A DNA stretch of 64,000 nt from Alkalicoccus chagannorensis DSM 18086. Its GTDB lineage: Bacteria > Bacillota > Bacilli > Bacillales > Salisediminibacteriaceae. Under the pieces are notes generated by a model. That model was not told the DNA's origin. It saw only the letters and a list, made by a program, of their open reading frames with translations, and did no database searches. Below are positions 16,847-25,273 of the stretch, one piece after another. The DNA is taken from positions 62,001 to 126,000 of the forward strand of contig NZ_AUCK01000006.1 of NCBI RefSeq assembly GCF_000429725.1. The letters run 5' to 3'. Position numbers and translations under genes: made by a program. The number at the start of each line of letters is the position of its first letter. Position 1 is the stretch's first letter.

Positions 16847-18271
16847 TCAGCGAAAGAGCGCATGGGCCTTCTCCAGAAGGGGATCGGTATAGGAGCGGGC
16901 GTGCCGGACCACCTGCTCGTTCATCTCCGTGTAGAACTGATGGCGCTCGTGATTCGGGTGAAACACCGCCTCTGTCGTGATCATCTGATCCTGGGCGTCG
17001 TGGAAGGTGTCATAGAGGCCCAGGTAGACAGAAGCACTGATCGCTGATCCGAGGCAGGCGCTGCTTTTCGCTTTCCGCCGGCTGGCGGGCAGGCCGAACA
17101 CATCGGCGAGAATCTGCATCATCACTTCACTCCGGGCACCGCCGCCGGCGATGACGAGCGCTTCGAGACGGCCGCCGCTTTCCTCGAGCAGCGCATCGAG
17201 GTTGTTTTTCATATCAAACGCAATCGCTTCGAGAATCGAGCGGTACATGTGCCCCGCTGTATGGCGTTCATCAAAGCCGATCATCATGCCCCGGCGGTAC
17301 GGCAGGGCAGGGGAGGCGAGCCAGTCGAGGACGGTGATGAGGCCGCCGCTTCCTGCAGGGACAGCTTCTGCCCGCCGGTTCAGCACATCCTCTTCCGACT
17401 CATCGTCGCGGGCTCCGGCCGTCAGTTCGGCTCCGAGCAGCTGTTTGAACCAGCTGACCGTCCACATGCCGCGGCGGATGCCGTTGGACTCGTATACGTA
17501 GCGGAATGGTTCTGCTGCGAGCGTTGGGAAGAACTGCGAAGCTCCGGAGAAATCCTCTTTCCGGTACACCATGGCTGAAATGAAAGTGCCGAGCGAGATC
17601 ATCGCTGTCGTTTCCTTGCTGACGCCGCTGCCGAGCACTTCCACGGCTTTATCGTTCGCGGTAGCGACGACGGGAAGATTCTGTGGAAGGCCGAACTGCT
17701 CGGCAAGCTCGGGCTTCAGCGTGCCGAGCGCTTCTCCCGGCTGGACGAGATCGAACAGCATGTTCCGCGTCACGCCGTTGTCTTTGAGCACCTGCGCTTC
17801 ATTACTCCAGTTCATCGTCCGGCGGTCGAGCGGCCAGTTTACTTCGTAGTTGGCATACGTATCCTTTTTCTCCCCGGTGAGGCGGAGGCCGAGGTACCCG
17901 GAAGTGCTCGTGACGTAGGCGACCCGGTCGTCTTCGTGCCGGTACGGGGCAGCGAGGCGCTCGTCCATCCAGCTGAGCACGGGCTGTGCCAGCGATCCGT
18001 CCGCCTGCAGCAGTACCCGGCAGCTCCGGATCGTGCACAGTCCGATGGCGGCAATCGCCTCCCGGTCTCCGGTGAAATCCTCCAGACATGCTGCGACGGC
18101 CTGCTGCAGACTGTCCCACAGATCCTCCTCCGGGTGCACGACCATGCCCGGTTCCGGCGTCAGCGGTGTCCGGAGCTGGCAGGAGCCCGACGCATATTCC
18201 CGTCCCTGCGTATCAAAAAGGACCACCTTCGTGCTCTGCGATCCATTATCGATTCCCATGATATAGGTCAT
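16847..18271 (-). CDS. FGGY-family carbohydrate/polyol kinase
   Basis: The 474-aa protein has both actin-like halves: the N-terminal phosphate loop GIDNGSQSTKVVLFD, and the C-terminal IAGGGARSEVMMQILADVFG block with the catalytic-domain signature. Length is usual for xylulokinase/glycerol-kinase relatives. It transfers phosphate from ATP to a sugar or polyol; the substrate cannot be read from sequence. The partner oxidase and SDR suggest a polyol. It lies 100 bp after the FAD oxidase, with a hairpin between. Confidence 0.9.
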   Translation of the reverse strand: MTYIMGIDNGSQSTKVVLFDTQGREYASGSCQLRTPLTPEPGMVVHPEEDLWDSLQQAVAACLEDFTGDREAIAAIGLCTIRSCRVLLQADGSLAQPVLSWMDERLAAPYRHEDDRVAYVTSTSGYLGLRLTGEKKDTYANYEVNWPLDRRTMNWSNEAQVLKDNGVTRNMLFDLVQPGEALGTLKPELAEQFGLPQNLPVVATANDKAVEVLGSGVSKETTAMISLGTFISAMVYRKEDFSGASQFFPTLAAEPFRYVYESNGIRRGMWTVSWFKQLLGAELTAGARDDESEEDVLNRRAEAVPAGSGGLITVLDWLASPALPYRRGMMIGFDERHTAGHMYRSILEAIAFDMKNNLDALLEESGGRLEALVIAGGGARSEVMMQILADVFGLPASRRKAKSSACLGSAISASVYLGLYDTFHDAQDQMITTEAVFHPNHERHQFYTEMNEQVVRHARSYTDPLLEKAHALFR

Positions 18272-18335
18272 CGTGTATCCATCCTTTCTATCCAGCCGGC
18301 GTGCGGCAGGGTGCCGTCCTGTTTGAGACAGGTTT

Positions 18336-18365
18336 GGGGTGTCTCCCTGTCGAAGGAGACACCCC
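18336..18365 (-). terminator. Intercistronic hairpin between oxidase and kinase genes
   Basis: GGGGTGTCTCC pairs perfectly with GGAGACACCCC across an 8-nt loop. No T-run follows on the minus strand, so it more likely stabilises or processes the transcript than ends it. Confidence 0.5.
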
Positions 18366-18374
18366 GCTGCTGTA

Positions 18375-19850
18375 TTAGTCGCGGATATATTTCTTGATTT
18401 CTGCTTCCTGCGGGAAGATGGTGCCGTGGTTCATCGTTCCTTTTGGATCGAAGACCTGCTTCAGCCCTTCCAGCATATAATAGGCAGAGCCGTGCTCGTC
18501 CTTCGTCCACTCGGAGCGGTATTTGCCGATACCGTGATGGTGGCACATCGAGCCGCCTGCTTTCAACGTTTCCTCGATGATGATCTCATGGATCGGATGG
18601 TGGTACGTGAGCAGCTCATCCTCTGGAGCACAGTTGATTTCATAGTTATAGACGAAGTACATGTTCGTCCCGTTCAGGTAGCTGTGGGACGAGTGACCGC
18701 CGAGCATCGTCAAATCATCATAGCGGTCGAATTCTTTTTCGATCCGCGCCATCACGTTGTGATAAATGCGGCTGATGCTTTCCCAGTCGCCGGACACTTC
18801 GGTCGTAAAGCCGTCGTGCGTATTGTTTTCCGCCATGTCGCGGAACTCTTTTTCGATACGGCTCTGATCCCAGTTCAGGTTGTTGAACCACGTTTCGATG
18901 AGTGAGGAGTCCACTTGTTCCACGATGCTCGACTGGAACTTCTCCACGGCTTCTTCGACGGCTGCGTTCGTTGCCTCGACGATCCCTTTGGGCCCTTCGT
19001 TCATGAAGATCAGCACGCACTGTTCCTTGTAAAAGTGGCTGAAGTGCTGACGCGCATCCTGCGGAGAGTACAGTCTGGCGACGGACGGCTTGTAGCCGTT
19101 CACCATTACTTCGCGGAGGACTTTCAACCCGTCGTCGACATTATCGACAAGGTACCCGTAGAAGGAATGGTTTTCCGGATAAAATTTGAATATCTTCACG
19201 GTCACTTCCGTAATGTAGCAGAGGGCGCCTTCATTCCCGATGGCGATATGCCGGATATCCGGACCACCGGAACGGCGCGGCACATTTTTAATACGGGAGA
19301 TGTGGCCGTCTGGAAATACGCATTCGAGGCCGACGACCATGTCTTCGATCGCGCCGTAGAACGTCGAGAACTGGCCGATGCTCCGGGTGGAGACGAGCCC
19401 GCCCATTTGGGCTACCGGCTTCGACTGCGGGGAGTGGCCGGTTGTGTACCCGAGCTCGCGGAGCTTGTCTTCCAATATCTGCAGCGGGACCCCTGCCTGG
19501 ACGGTCGCCTGCATGTTGTACGTGTCAATCTTCACAATGTCATCCATCTTCGAGCCGTCGATGACGAGCGTGTGGTCTTTCCAGTTTTCGAGGCCGCCTT
19601 CTGTGGCCGTTTTTCCGCTCCGGGGAATGACGTTGATGTTGTTGTCGTTACAGTAGGCGAGCAGCTCGGCCGTTTCCTCCGCCGACGTCGGGTAGACGAT
19701 GGCGGTCGGCGCGGGTACATCGAGGACATTTTTCACTTTCGCATATTTTTTGTAGCGGTCGGCAGAGGCATCATACAGCTCCTCCTGATCGGTCGTCACC
19801 TGCTCGGGCCGGAGGATTTTTTTAAGGTCGTTCAGTGTATCGGTCGTCAT
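18375..19850 (-). CDS. FAD-linked oxidase of the alkyl-DHAP synthase/glycolate oxidase type
   Basis: The 491-aa protein has a PCMH/VAO FAD-binding domain (residues about 45-230: PTSAEETAELLAYCN, VIPRSGKTATEGGL, and a GxxxSTRSIGQFS segment) and a C-terminal FAD-oxidase domain with SMCHHHGIGKYR near 440. A triple-His GxGK motif is shared with alkyldihydroxyacetonephosphate synthases, where the His residues act at the active site. True ADHAPS needs an acyl-DHAP substrate; the bacterial context with a kinase and SDR argues for oxidation of a polyol or its phosphate. The start follows AAAGGAGCG; the gene ends 100 bp before the kinase start. Confidence 0.85.
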   Translation of the reverse strand: MTTDTLNDLKKILRPEQVTTDQEELYDASADRYKKYAKVKNVLDVPAPTAIVYPTSAEETAELLAYCNDNNINVIPRSGKTATEGGLENWKDHTLVIDGSKMDDIVKIDTYNMQATVQAGVPLQILEDKLRELGYTTGHSPQSKPVAQMGGLVSTRSIGQFSTFYGAIEDMVVGLECVFPDGHISRIKNVPRRSGGPDIRHIAIGNEGALCYITEVTVKIFKFYPENHSFYGYLVDNVDDGLKVLREVMVNGYKPSVARLYSPQDARQHFSHFYKEQCVLIFMNEGPKGIVEATNAAVEEAVEKFQSSIVEQVDSSLIETWFNNLNWDQSRIEKEFRDMAENNTHDGFTTEVSGDWESISRIYHNVMARIEKEFDRYDDLTMLGGHSSHSYLNGTNMYFVYNYEINCAPEDELLTYHHPIHEIIIEETLKAGGSMCHHHGIGKYRSEWTKDEHGSAYYMLEGLKQVFDPKGTMNHGTIFPQEAEIKKYIRD

Positions 19851-19874
19851 AGCATACGCTCCTTTGTAGAAAAG

Positions 19875-20669
19875 TTATCGGACAAGGTAACCGCCGTCGA
19901 CGGTAACAATCGTTCCATTGACGTAGTTCGAGGCATCGGAGGCCAGGTAGACGACGGTCCCCATCAAATCGAGGATCTGACCCCAGCGCGCAGCTGGAAT
20001 GTGGTCGAGAATCCGGTCGTTGGCAGCCGGATCCTCCCGGGTTGCTTTCGTGACATCGGTCGCAAAGTAGCCGGGGGCGATGCCGTTGACTTGAATGTTG
20101 AATTCGGCGAGTTCATCGCAGTACGCCTTCGTGAAGCCGGCAAGGCCGTGCTTGGTCGCTGCGTACGCAGGGGACCAGCGTCCGCCGAGGAAGGAAAAGA
20201 GGGAGCACGTGTTGATGATCTTCCCGCTCCGCTTTTCGATCATATGTTTCGCTGCTTCACTGGCCAGTTCAAACGGGGCGGTCAGATTCACCGAGACCAT
20301 CTTATCCCACTGCAGGCGGGTGTACTTCGTGACGTCTTTTTCATTCAGGTTGATGCCGGCGTTATTCATGAGAATATCAAGCTGTCCGAAGACGTCGAGG
20401 CATTCATCGACGACGGCGCGGCAGACGCCGTCTTTCGTAATATCGGCGGTCATGACGTGGCAGCGGACGCCTTCTGCTTCAATCAATTGTTTCGTCCGGT
20501 CTTCGTCCTCATCGAGAGAAACGATGAAGATGTCCGCTCCGGCTTTCGCCAGCGCCAGGGCGAATCCCTGGCCGAGTCCGGAACTGCCTCCGGTGACGAC
20601 AGCCGTCTTCCCATCGAGTCGGAAGAACCCCATGTGGAAGCTCGTAATTTCCTGTTCGAATGAATCCAA
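19875..20669 (-). CDS. Short-chain dehydrogenase/reductase, first gene of polyol-type operon
   Basis: A TTG start at 20669 is chosen because GGAGAGGAGG lies upstream; the ATG at 20633 has no such site. The 264-aa product has the classical SDR motifs: TGGSSGLG cofactor loop, NNAG, catalytic Ser (NTCS), YAATK (YxxxK) and PG. It resembles the gluconate 5-dehydrogenase/KduD group. It precedes the FAD oxidase by 24 bp. Together with kinase and oxidase it could oxidise a polyol or ketose; direction and substrate are unknown. Confidence 0.9.
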   Translation of the reverse strand: MDSFEQEITSFHMGFFRLDGKTAVVTGGSSGLGQGFALALAKAGADIFIVSLDEDEDRTKQLIEAEGVRCHVMTADITKDGVCRAVVDECLDVFGQLDILMNNAGINLNEKDVTKYTRLQWDKMVSVNLTAPFELASEAAKHMIEKRSGKIINTCSLFSFLGGRWSPAYAATKHGLAGFTKAYCDELAEFNIQVNGIAPGYFATDVTKATREDPAANDRILDHIPAARWGQILDLMGTVVYLASDASNYVNGTIVTVDGGYLVR

Positions 20670-20674
20670 TCGTG

Positions 20675-20800
20675 TTCCTCCTCTCCAGTCGCTATTCAGC
20701 AACATCGTAATATGAACCCGGAAAGAAAACAAGCGAAATGCAGAAATTTTTCTTTTTTATTGCTATTTTTGCGACTTCATAAGAAAATTTTCTTCTGAAG
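20675..20800 (-). promoter_or_regulatory. Promoter and RpiR-type operator candidates of the SDR operon
   Basis: On the minus strand TTGTTT, 17 bp, TACGAT forms a fair sigma-A promoter just upstream of the SDR gene. Two dyads, AAGAAAATTTTCTT at 20781-20794 and GAAATTTTTC at 20743-20752, lie 40 bp apart, about four helical turns. RpiR-family operators often have GAAA...TTTC halves, so these are candidate binding sites. Confidence 0.5.
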
Positions 20801-20813
20801 GTACGAGAGCAGC

Positions 20814-21383
20814 TTACAATTTCCACACGTCGGTGTTGGTGGAAGAAACAGCAAGTGCGCCTCCGCCGAGCGCGGCAACGACGTCTTCTTTATCGCAGAC
20901 AAGACCGCTTGCCAGAATGGGGATATCGGTTTTTTCCTTTACCCAGCCGATGGTTTTCGCCATCACGCCGGGGCAGATTTCGATGAAGTCCGGTTCGGAA
21001 TGTAAAATTTGTTTATCAATGCTGTGGTAGGACATGGAATCCATCAAAAAGAAGCGGTGGATTGTGATGAATCCGTATTTTCGTGCCTGCTTGACCATCT
21101 GGGCTTTCGTGCTGATAATGCCGTCCGCGTCGGTCATCGCCTCCAGGTATTCGAGGACGATTTCTTTGGAGGAGGTGCCTTCCATCAGATCAACATGGAC
21201 GAACGCATACTTGCCGGCTGCTTTGATCCGGCTTACATAATCCGAGACGCTCATCAATGAGGAACGCAGGATAAACACCGCCTCACAGTCCGAAGCAAGC
21301 GCCTGCTCGAGGGCCTTTTCGTCTTTGATCCCGGCAATGACGGGACTGGTTTCTACTTTCTCCATAAATCGGTCCAGGCTCAT
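20814..21383 (-). CDS. glpP: Glycerol-3-phosphate responsive antiterminator GlpP
   Basis: ATG 21383 follows GAGGAGG. The 189-aa protein matches GlpP in length and course: PVIAGIKDEKALEQAL at the start, VFILRSSLMS, a HVDLMEG segment, DGIISTK, and FIEICPGVM then GLVCDKEDVVAALGGGALAVSSTN at the end. GlpP binds leader RNA in the presence of glycerol-3-phosphate and prevents termination. Here it stands alone upstream of the SDR operon rather than beside glpFKD. Candidate targets in this window are the glpF leader (31.8 kb) and perhaps the leader at 21556. Confidence 0.9.
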   Translation of the reverse strand: MSLDRFMEKVETSPVIAGIKDEKALEQALASDCEAVFILRSSLMSVSDYVSRIKAAGKYAFVHVDLMEGTSSKEIVLEYLEAMTDADGIISTKAQMVKQARKYGFITIHRFFLMDSMSYHSIDKQILHSEPDFIEICPGVMAKTIGWVKEKTDIPILASGLVCDKEDVVAALGGGALAVSSTNTDVWKL

Positions 21384-21518
21384 TCTTTTTTCCTCCTCTA
21401 ATCGTGGGTGCGCTCTCATTGTAGCCGTACAAGCGAGATAACTCAAGGTAGGTGATACCCAGACGGGCTGTATCCGGAGAGAAGCGTGATTATTCCGATT
21501 TATGCCCTCTATACGGAT

Positions 21519-21547
21519 TTTACTTCCAGACGCGAATGACCTATGAT
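21519..21547 (+). promoter_or_regulatory. Sigma-A promoter of the OpuC-type operon
   Basis: TTTACT at 21519-21524, 17 bp, TATGAT at 21542-21547. The predicted start near 21554 puts the whole hairpin below inside the leader RNA. Confidence 0.65.
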
Positions 21548-21555
21548 GAAGAATA

Positions 21556-21620
21556 GTTACTAGAGTAGAGAGGAAAGTAACACTAACCTGGGCTTAGTGT
21601 GTTTTTCCTCTCTATTTTTG
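21556..21620 (+). terminator. Attenuator-like leader terminator of the OpuC-type operon
   Basis: A two-part stem (21567-21576 with 21604-21613; 21580-21586 with 21594-21600) is followed by ATTTTT. The competing pair GTTAC 21556-21560 / GTAAC 21577-21581 would trap the ascending strand, giving an alternative structure. It lies 90 bp before the first gene and after the promoter, so it can act as a switch. The signal it senses is unknown. Confidence 0.7.
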
Positions 21621-21710
21621 TGTCTTTTCATTTAAATACGCACTTGTCCTCGAGTCGAGCCAGGCAGAGGGCAGGGTGACTGCACGTCATGGGAGAAAGG
21701 AGTGAGGTGT

Positions 21711-22358
21711 ATGATGGATTTTTTAGACTATCTCGGCCGTAACTATGCCGATATTTTTGCGCACACGATAGAACATATGCAGCTGCTCGGCGTCAGTTTG
21801 ACCATCGCAGTGCTGATCGGCGTGCCGCTCGGGATTTACTTAACGACGAACGAACAGCTCGCTTCGACGGTGCTGCAGGCTGCTTCGATTATCTTGACTA
21901 TTCCAAGCATTGCGCTGTTTGGCGTGATGATTCCGATCCTCTCTACGATCGGTCAGGGAATCGGGTTTCTGCCGGCAGTAATTGCGCTGATTCTCTACTC
22001 GCAGCTGCCGATCATCCGCAACACGTATACGGCGATCAACAATGTCGATCCGAACATCCGCGATGCGGCGAAAGGGATCGGAATGACGACGCTGCAGCGG
22101 CTGTGGAAAGTCGAGATTCCAAACGGGATGCCGCTCATTATGGCCGGCGTCCGGACGGCAACCGTGCTGAGTATTGGTATCGGGGCCATCGCCGCCTTTA
22201 TCGGCTCCGGCGGACTCGGGGTGCTGATTGATATGGGCATCTCCCGTGGGAACCAGAACATGGTCCTGGCCGGCGCGATTGCGATTTCGATCTTAGCGAT
22301 TGCGGCCGATTTCGGATTGAAGAAGATACAAGTGAAGTTCTCACCAAAAGGGATTTAA
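21711..22358 (+). CDS. opuCB: OpuC-type ABC transporter permease 1
   Basis: ATG 21711 is chosen for its spacing from GAAAGGAG. The 215-aa integral membrane protein has about five membrane spans and the EAA loop RDAAKGIGMTTLQRLWKVEIPNGMP that contacts the ATPase. It is the first gene of a four-gene operon for uptake of glycine betaine, carnitine, choline or a related osmolyte. The order permease-ATPase-permease-binding protein differs from Bacillus subtilis opuCABCD. Confidence 0.88.
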   Translation: MMDFLDYLGRNYADIFAHTIEHMQLLGVSLTIAVLIGVPLGIYLTTNEQLASTVLQAASIILTIPSIALFGVMIPILSTIGQGIGFLPAVIALILYSQLPIIRNTYTAINNVDPNIRDAAKGIGMTTLQRLWKVEIPNGMPLIMAGVRTATVLSIGIGAIAAFIGSGGLGVLIDMGISRGNQNMVLAGAIAISILAIAADFGLKKIQVKFSPKGI

Positions 22359-22376
22359 CGACGCAGGAGGAGTGCC

Positions 22377-23339
22377 ATGATTGAGTTTACGAACGTATCC
22401 AAAACATATCCAGGCGGAGTCAAGGCGATCGATGATGTGTCCCTGACGATCGAGCACGGGGAATTCGTCGTCCTTCTCGGGCCTTCCGGGTGCGGGAAAA
22501 CGACGCTGCTGCGGATGGTCAATCAGCTGGAAGACATCACCGAAGGCAGTATTGCCGTGGAAGGCAAGAACATTCATGATCTGAATAAAATCGACATGCG
22601 CCGGGAAATCGGCTACGTCATTCAGAGCAATGGCCTGTTTCCGAACATGACGATTGAAGAGAACGTCATGGTCGTACCGAACCTGCTCGGCTGGTCCAAA
22701 GAAAAGAGAGCCGAGCGTTTCGACTACTTGATGGATTTAATCGGGATGCCGCCGGAGAACTACCGCGGCAGCTTTCCGCATGAACTGTCCGGCGGGCAGC
22801 AGCAGCGGATTGGTGTCGCACGCGCGCTTGCAGCGGATCCACCGGTGATGCTGATGGACGAACCGTTCGGAGCGCTCGACCCGATTATCCGAAGCCGGAT
22901 TCAAGAAGAGTTCATGGATATTCAGAAGAAGCTGAAGAAGACGATTCTCTTCGTCAGCCATGATATTGATGAAGCGATCAAACTCGCGGATAAAATCGTG
23001 CTGCTCAAAGATGGAGAGATTCAGCAGTTTGATCGGCCGGCTGAGCTGTTGAACCGTCCGGTGAACGACTTCGTCTCTGAATTTGTCGGCGAAGACAGCG
23101 TGCTAAAGAGCCTCAACCTTTATCAAGTGAAGGACCTGCAGGCGACACTCGATCTGCCGGCGGTGGAAGGAAGCCCGGACGGCAAAGTATTTCACCCGCA
23201 TGATTCGCTTCGTCATGTACTGGCCCACCTGCTGCACCCTTCCCGGCAGTACGTGTATGTGGAAGGGGAAGACGGCACGACGAACGGGCCAGTGAGCGTG
23301 GAGCATATTGAAGCTTTCGTGCGGGAGATAACCGCGTGA
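22377..23339 (+). CDS. opuCA: OpuC-type ABC transporter ATP-binding protein
   Basis: The 320-aa protein has Walker A GPSGCGKTT, signature LSGGQQQR, Walker B VMLMDEPFGALD and switch His SHD. After residue 240 there are only about 80 residues, too short for the tandem CBS pair seen in many OpuA/ProV ATPases, so ionic-strength sensing through CBS domains may be lost or reduced. The start is 18 bp after the first permease, behind GCAGGAGGAG. Confidence 0.93.
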   Translation: MIEFTNVSKTYPGGVKAIDDVSLTIEHGEFVVLLGPSGCGKTTLLRMVNQLEDITEGSIAVEGKNIHDLNKIDMRREIGYVIQSNGLFPNMTIEENVMVVPNLLGWSKEKRAERFDYLMDLIGMPPENYRGSFPHELSGGQQQRIGVARALAADPPVMLMDEPFGALDPIIRSRIQEEFMDIQKKLKKTILFVSHDIDEAIKLADKIVLLKDGEIQQFDRPAELLNRPVNDFVSEFVGEDSVLKSLNLYQVKDLQATLDLPAVEGSPDGKVFHPHDSLRHVLAHLLHPSRQYVYVEGEDGTTNGPVSVEHIEAFVREITA

Positions 23340-23356
23340 AGAAAGGGGGATGACCA

Positions 23357-24109
23357 GTGAATACAAAAGCGTTCATAGCCTGGGTGGTGAAAATCACGTT
23401 CTGGGTACTGATTGCCGCCTTCTTCTGGTGGACCATCAGCAACAACTTGTTTTCCCAGCTGCTGGAGAACCCGGATCAGTTTCTCGGGCTGCTCGGCCGG
23501 CACCTGCAGATCGTGCTCATTTCCTCATCCATGGCGCTAGCTACCGCCATTCCAGCCGGCATCCTGCTCACGCGTCCGAAATTCCGTAAATATGAGTGGA
23601 TTGTCGTTAATACAGCGAACCTCGGGCAGACGATTCCGAGTCTTGCGATTCTGGCGCTGGCGATGGGCTTTTTCGGTATCGGCATCCAGGCAGCGATTTT
23701 CGCGCTGTACGTCTATTCGCTCCTGCCGATTCTGCAGAATACGATCGCCGGACTGAAATCTGTCGATCCGGCAGCCAAAGATGCTGCGACAGGGATGGGG
23801 ATGACACCGGCACAGATTTTATTCAAAATCGAGCTGCCGATGGCGGCAAGCTCGATGATCGCCGGGATCCGGACCGCCATCGTGCTGAATATCGGTACGA
23901 CGGCGCTCGCCTATCTGATCGGCGGGGGCGGACTCGGGGTCTGGATCTTTACCGGCATCCAGCTCTTCGATAATACGTACTTGATCTCCGGTGCCGTGCC
24001 AGTGACCCTGCTTGCGATAACGGCGGACCAGTTCTTCCGCTTCCTGCAGCTGTTCCTGGTACCGAAAGGCATAAGAAAAGCACAGAAAGCAGCCGCAGCC
24101 GCGGCGTAA
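23357..24109 (+). CDS. opuCD: OpuC-type ABC transporter permease 2
   Basis: The 250-aa membrane protein resembles permease 1 but has an added N-terminal hydrophobic segment (about residues 8-30). The EAA loop is KDAATGMGMTPAQILFKIELPMA. It pairs with the product of the first gene to form the membrane channel. It starts at GTG 23357 after AAGGGGGATGACCA. The C-terminus is Ala/Lys-rich. Confidence 0.9.
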   Translation: MNTKAFIAWVVKITFWVLIAAFFWWTISNNLFSQLLENPDQFLGLLGRHLQIVLISSSMALATAIPAGILLTRPKFRKYEWIVVNTANLGQTIPSLAILALAMGFFGIGIQAAIFALYVYSLLPILQNTIAGLKSVDPAAKDAATGMGMTPAQILFKIELPMAASSMIAGIRTAIVLNIGTTALAYLIGGGGLGVWIFTGIQLFDNTYLISGAVPVTLLAITADQFFRFLQLFLVPKGIRKAQKAAAAAA

Positions 24110-24130
24110 CTTACAGGGAGGATGATGAAG

Positions 24131-25030
24131 ATGAAAAAGAAAATGATGGGACTATCTGCAGTACTAGGTGGAGCCGTGATGCTGTCCGCATGCGGCGGAG
24201 AAGACCGCGAAGTGACAGTCGGTGCGAAGAACTTCACCGAGCAGTTCATTCTGGCAAAAATGGCAGAAATCATGCTGGAAGACAACGATTTTGAAGTCGA
24301 TATGGTCGATAACATGGGCTCTACCGCACTGCGCCAAGCGCTCGAATCCGGTGAGGTGGAAGTGACGTGGGAATATACCGGTACCGGTCTGATCACGTAC
24401 AACGATGAAGAGCCGATCGCGGATGGCGATGAGGCGTTTGAAGCGATCAGTGAGATTGATGCCGAGCAGGGCATCACCTGGACGAACATGTCGGACATCG
24501 ATAATACCTACACGCTGATGATGACGCAGGAAGACGGCGAAGAGTTCGGCATCGAATCGATTTCCGATCTGGCTGAGCACGTCAATGACAACCCGGAAGA
24601 AATGACCTTCGCTACGGATGCGGAGTTCGGCAACCGGGACGACGGACTTCCGGGTGTCGAAGAGCTCTACGGCTTTGAATTCGGCAGCGGACAGGTTAGT
24701 GAAATGACGTACGGGCTGAACTACGAAGCGCTGGCCGACGGCGAAGTAGACTCTGCGATGGGCCATGCGACAGACAGCCGGATTGAAGAGTACGACCTCT
24801 TCAACCTCGAAGATGACCAGCAGTTCTTCCCGTCCTACCATGCGGCGGTCTCGATGAGTACTGAAGTGTATGAAGAGTATCCGGAAATCGAAGACATTCT
24901 CGAACCGCTTTCCCAGGAGCTGACGACCGAGACGATGATGGAGCTGAACTATCAAGTGGATATCGAAGATGAGAGCGTCGATGAAGTAGCGAGAACCTAC
25001 CTGGAAGAGAATGGGTTCCTCGACGAATAA
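24131..25030 (+). CDS. opuCC: OpuC-type substrate-binding lipoprotein
   Basis: ATG 24131 is favoured because GGAGG at 24117-24121 is 9 bp upstream; earlier ATGs at 24122 and 24125 are too close. A lipoprotein signal with lipobox LSAC precedes the mature start CGGEDREVTVGAKNF, where GxKxFTEQ is the usual OpuAC start. The mature protein is extremely acidic, as expected for a protein exposed to a salty outside. It delivers osmolytes to the permease pair. Confidence 0.9.
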   Translation: MKKKMMGLSAVLGGAVMLSACGGEDREVTVGAKNFTEQFILAKMAEIMLEDNDFEVDMVDNMGSTALRQALESGEVEVTWEYTGTGLITYNDEEPIADGDEAFEAISEIDAEQGITWTNMSDIDNTYTLMMTQEDGEEFGIESISDLAEHVNDNPEEMTFATDAEFGNRDDGLPGVEELYGFEFGSGQVSEMTYGLNYEALADGEVDSAMGHATDSRIEEYDLFNLEDDQQFFPSYHAAVSMSTEVYEEYPEIEDILEPLSQELTTETMMELNYQVDIEDESVDEVARTYLEENGFLDE

Positions 25031-25068
25031 CCAATAGAGAAGCTTCCTTTTAGGACAATAGACACCCG

Positions 25069-25103
25069 CGCATCCTCTCCTTCCCGCCGTGGAAGGAGAG
25101 GAT
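25069..25103 (+). terminator. Terminator of the OpuC-type operon
   Basis: CATCCTCTCCTTCC pairs with GGAAGGAGAGGATG (14 bp, 6-nt loop), followed by TTGTGTT. Confidence 0.75.
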
Positions 25104-25273
25104 GTTGTGTTAGCATCGATATATCGATGGAGGGACGTCGAGGGGAGCACCGCTCCAGCCTGCTTGCTGCAGGAGCTTGAAAGGCTTCCGGTAATAGCGG
25201 CAGCAGGCACATCCCCTGCTTCTGCCAGTTCTTCCGTGTTATACTATAGGGAGAATGTTCCGGGAGGGATAGC

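Noticed and set aside
18915-20663. A 582-codon plus-strand open frame across the FAD oxidase and SDR genes
   Set aside because: It is the antisense shadow of two clear enzymes with motifs on the other strand, has no ribosome binding site and an unlikely composition rich in Arg, Val, His and Asp.
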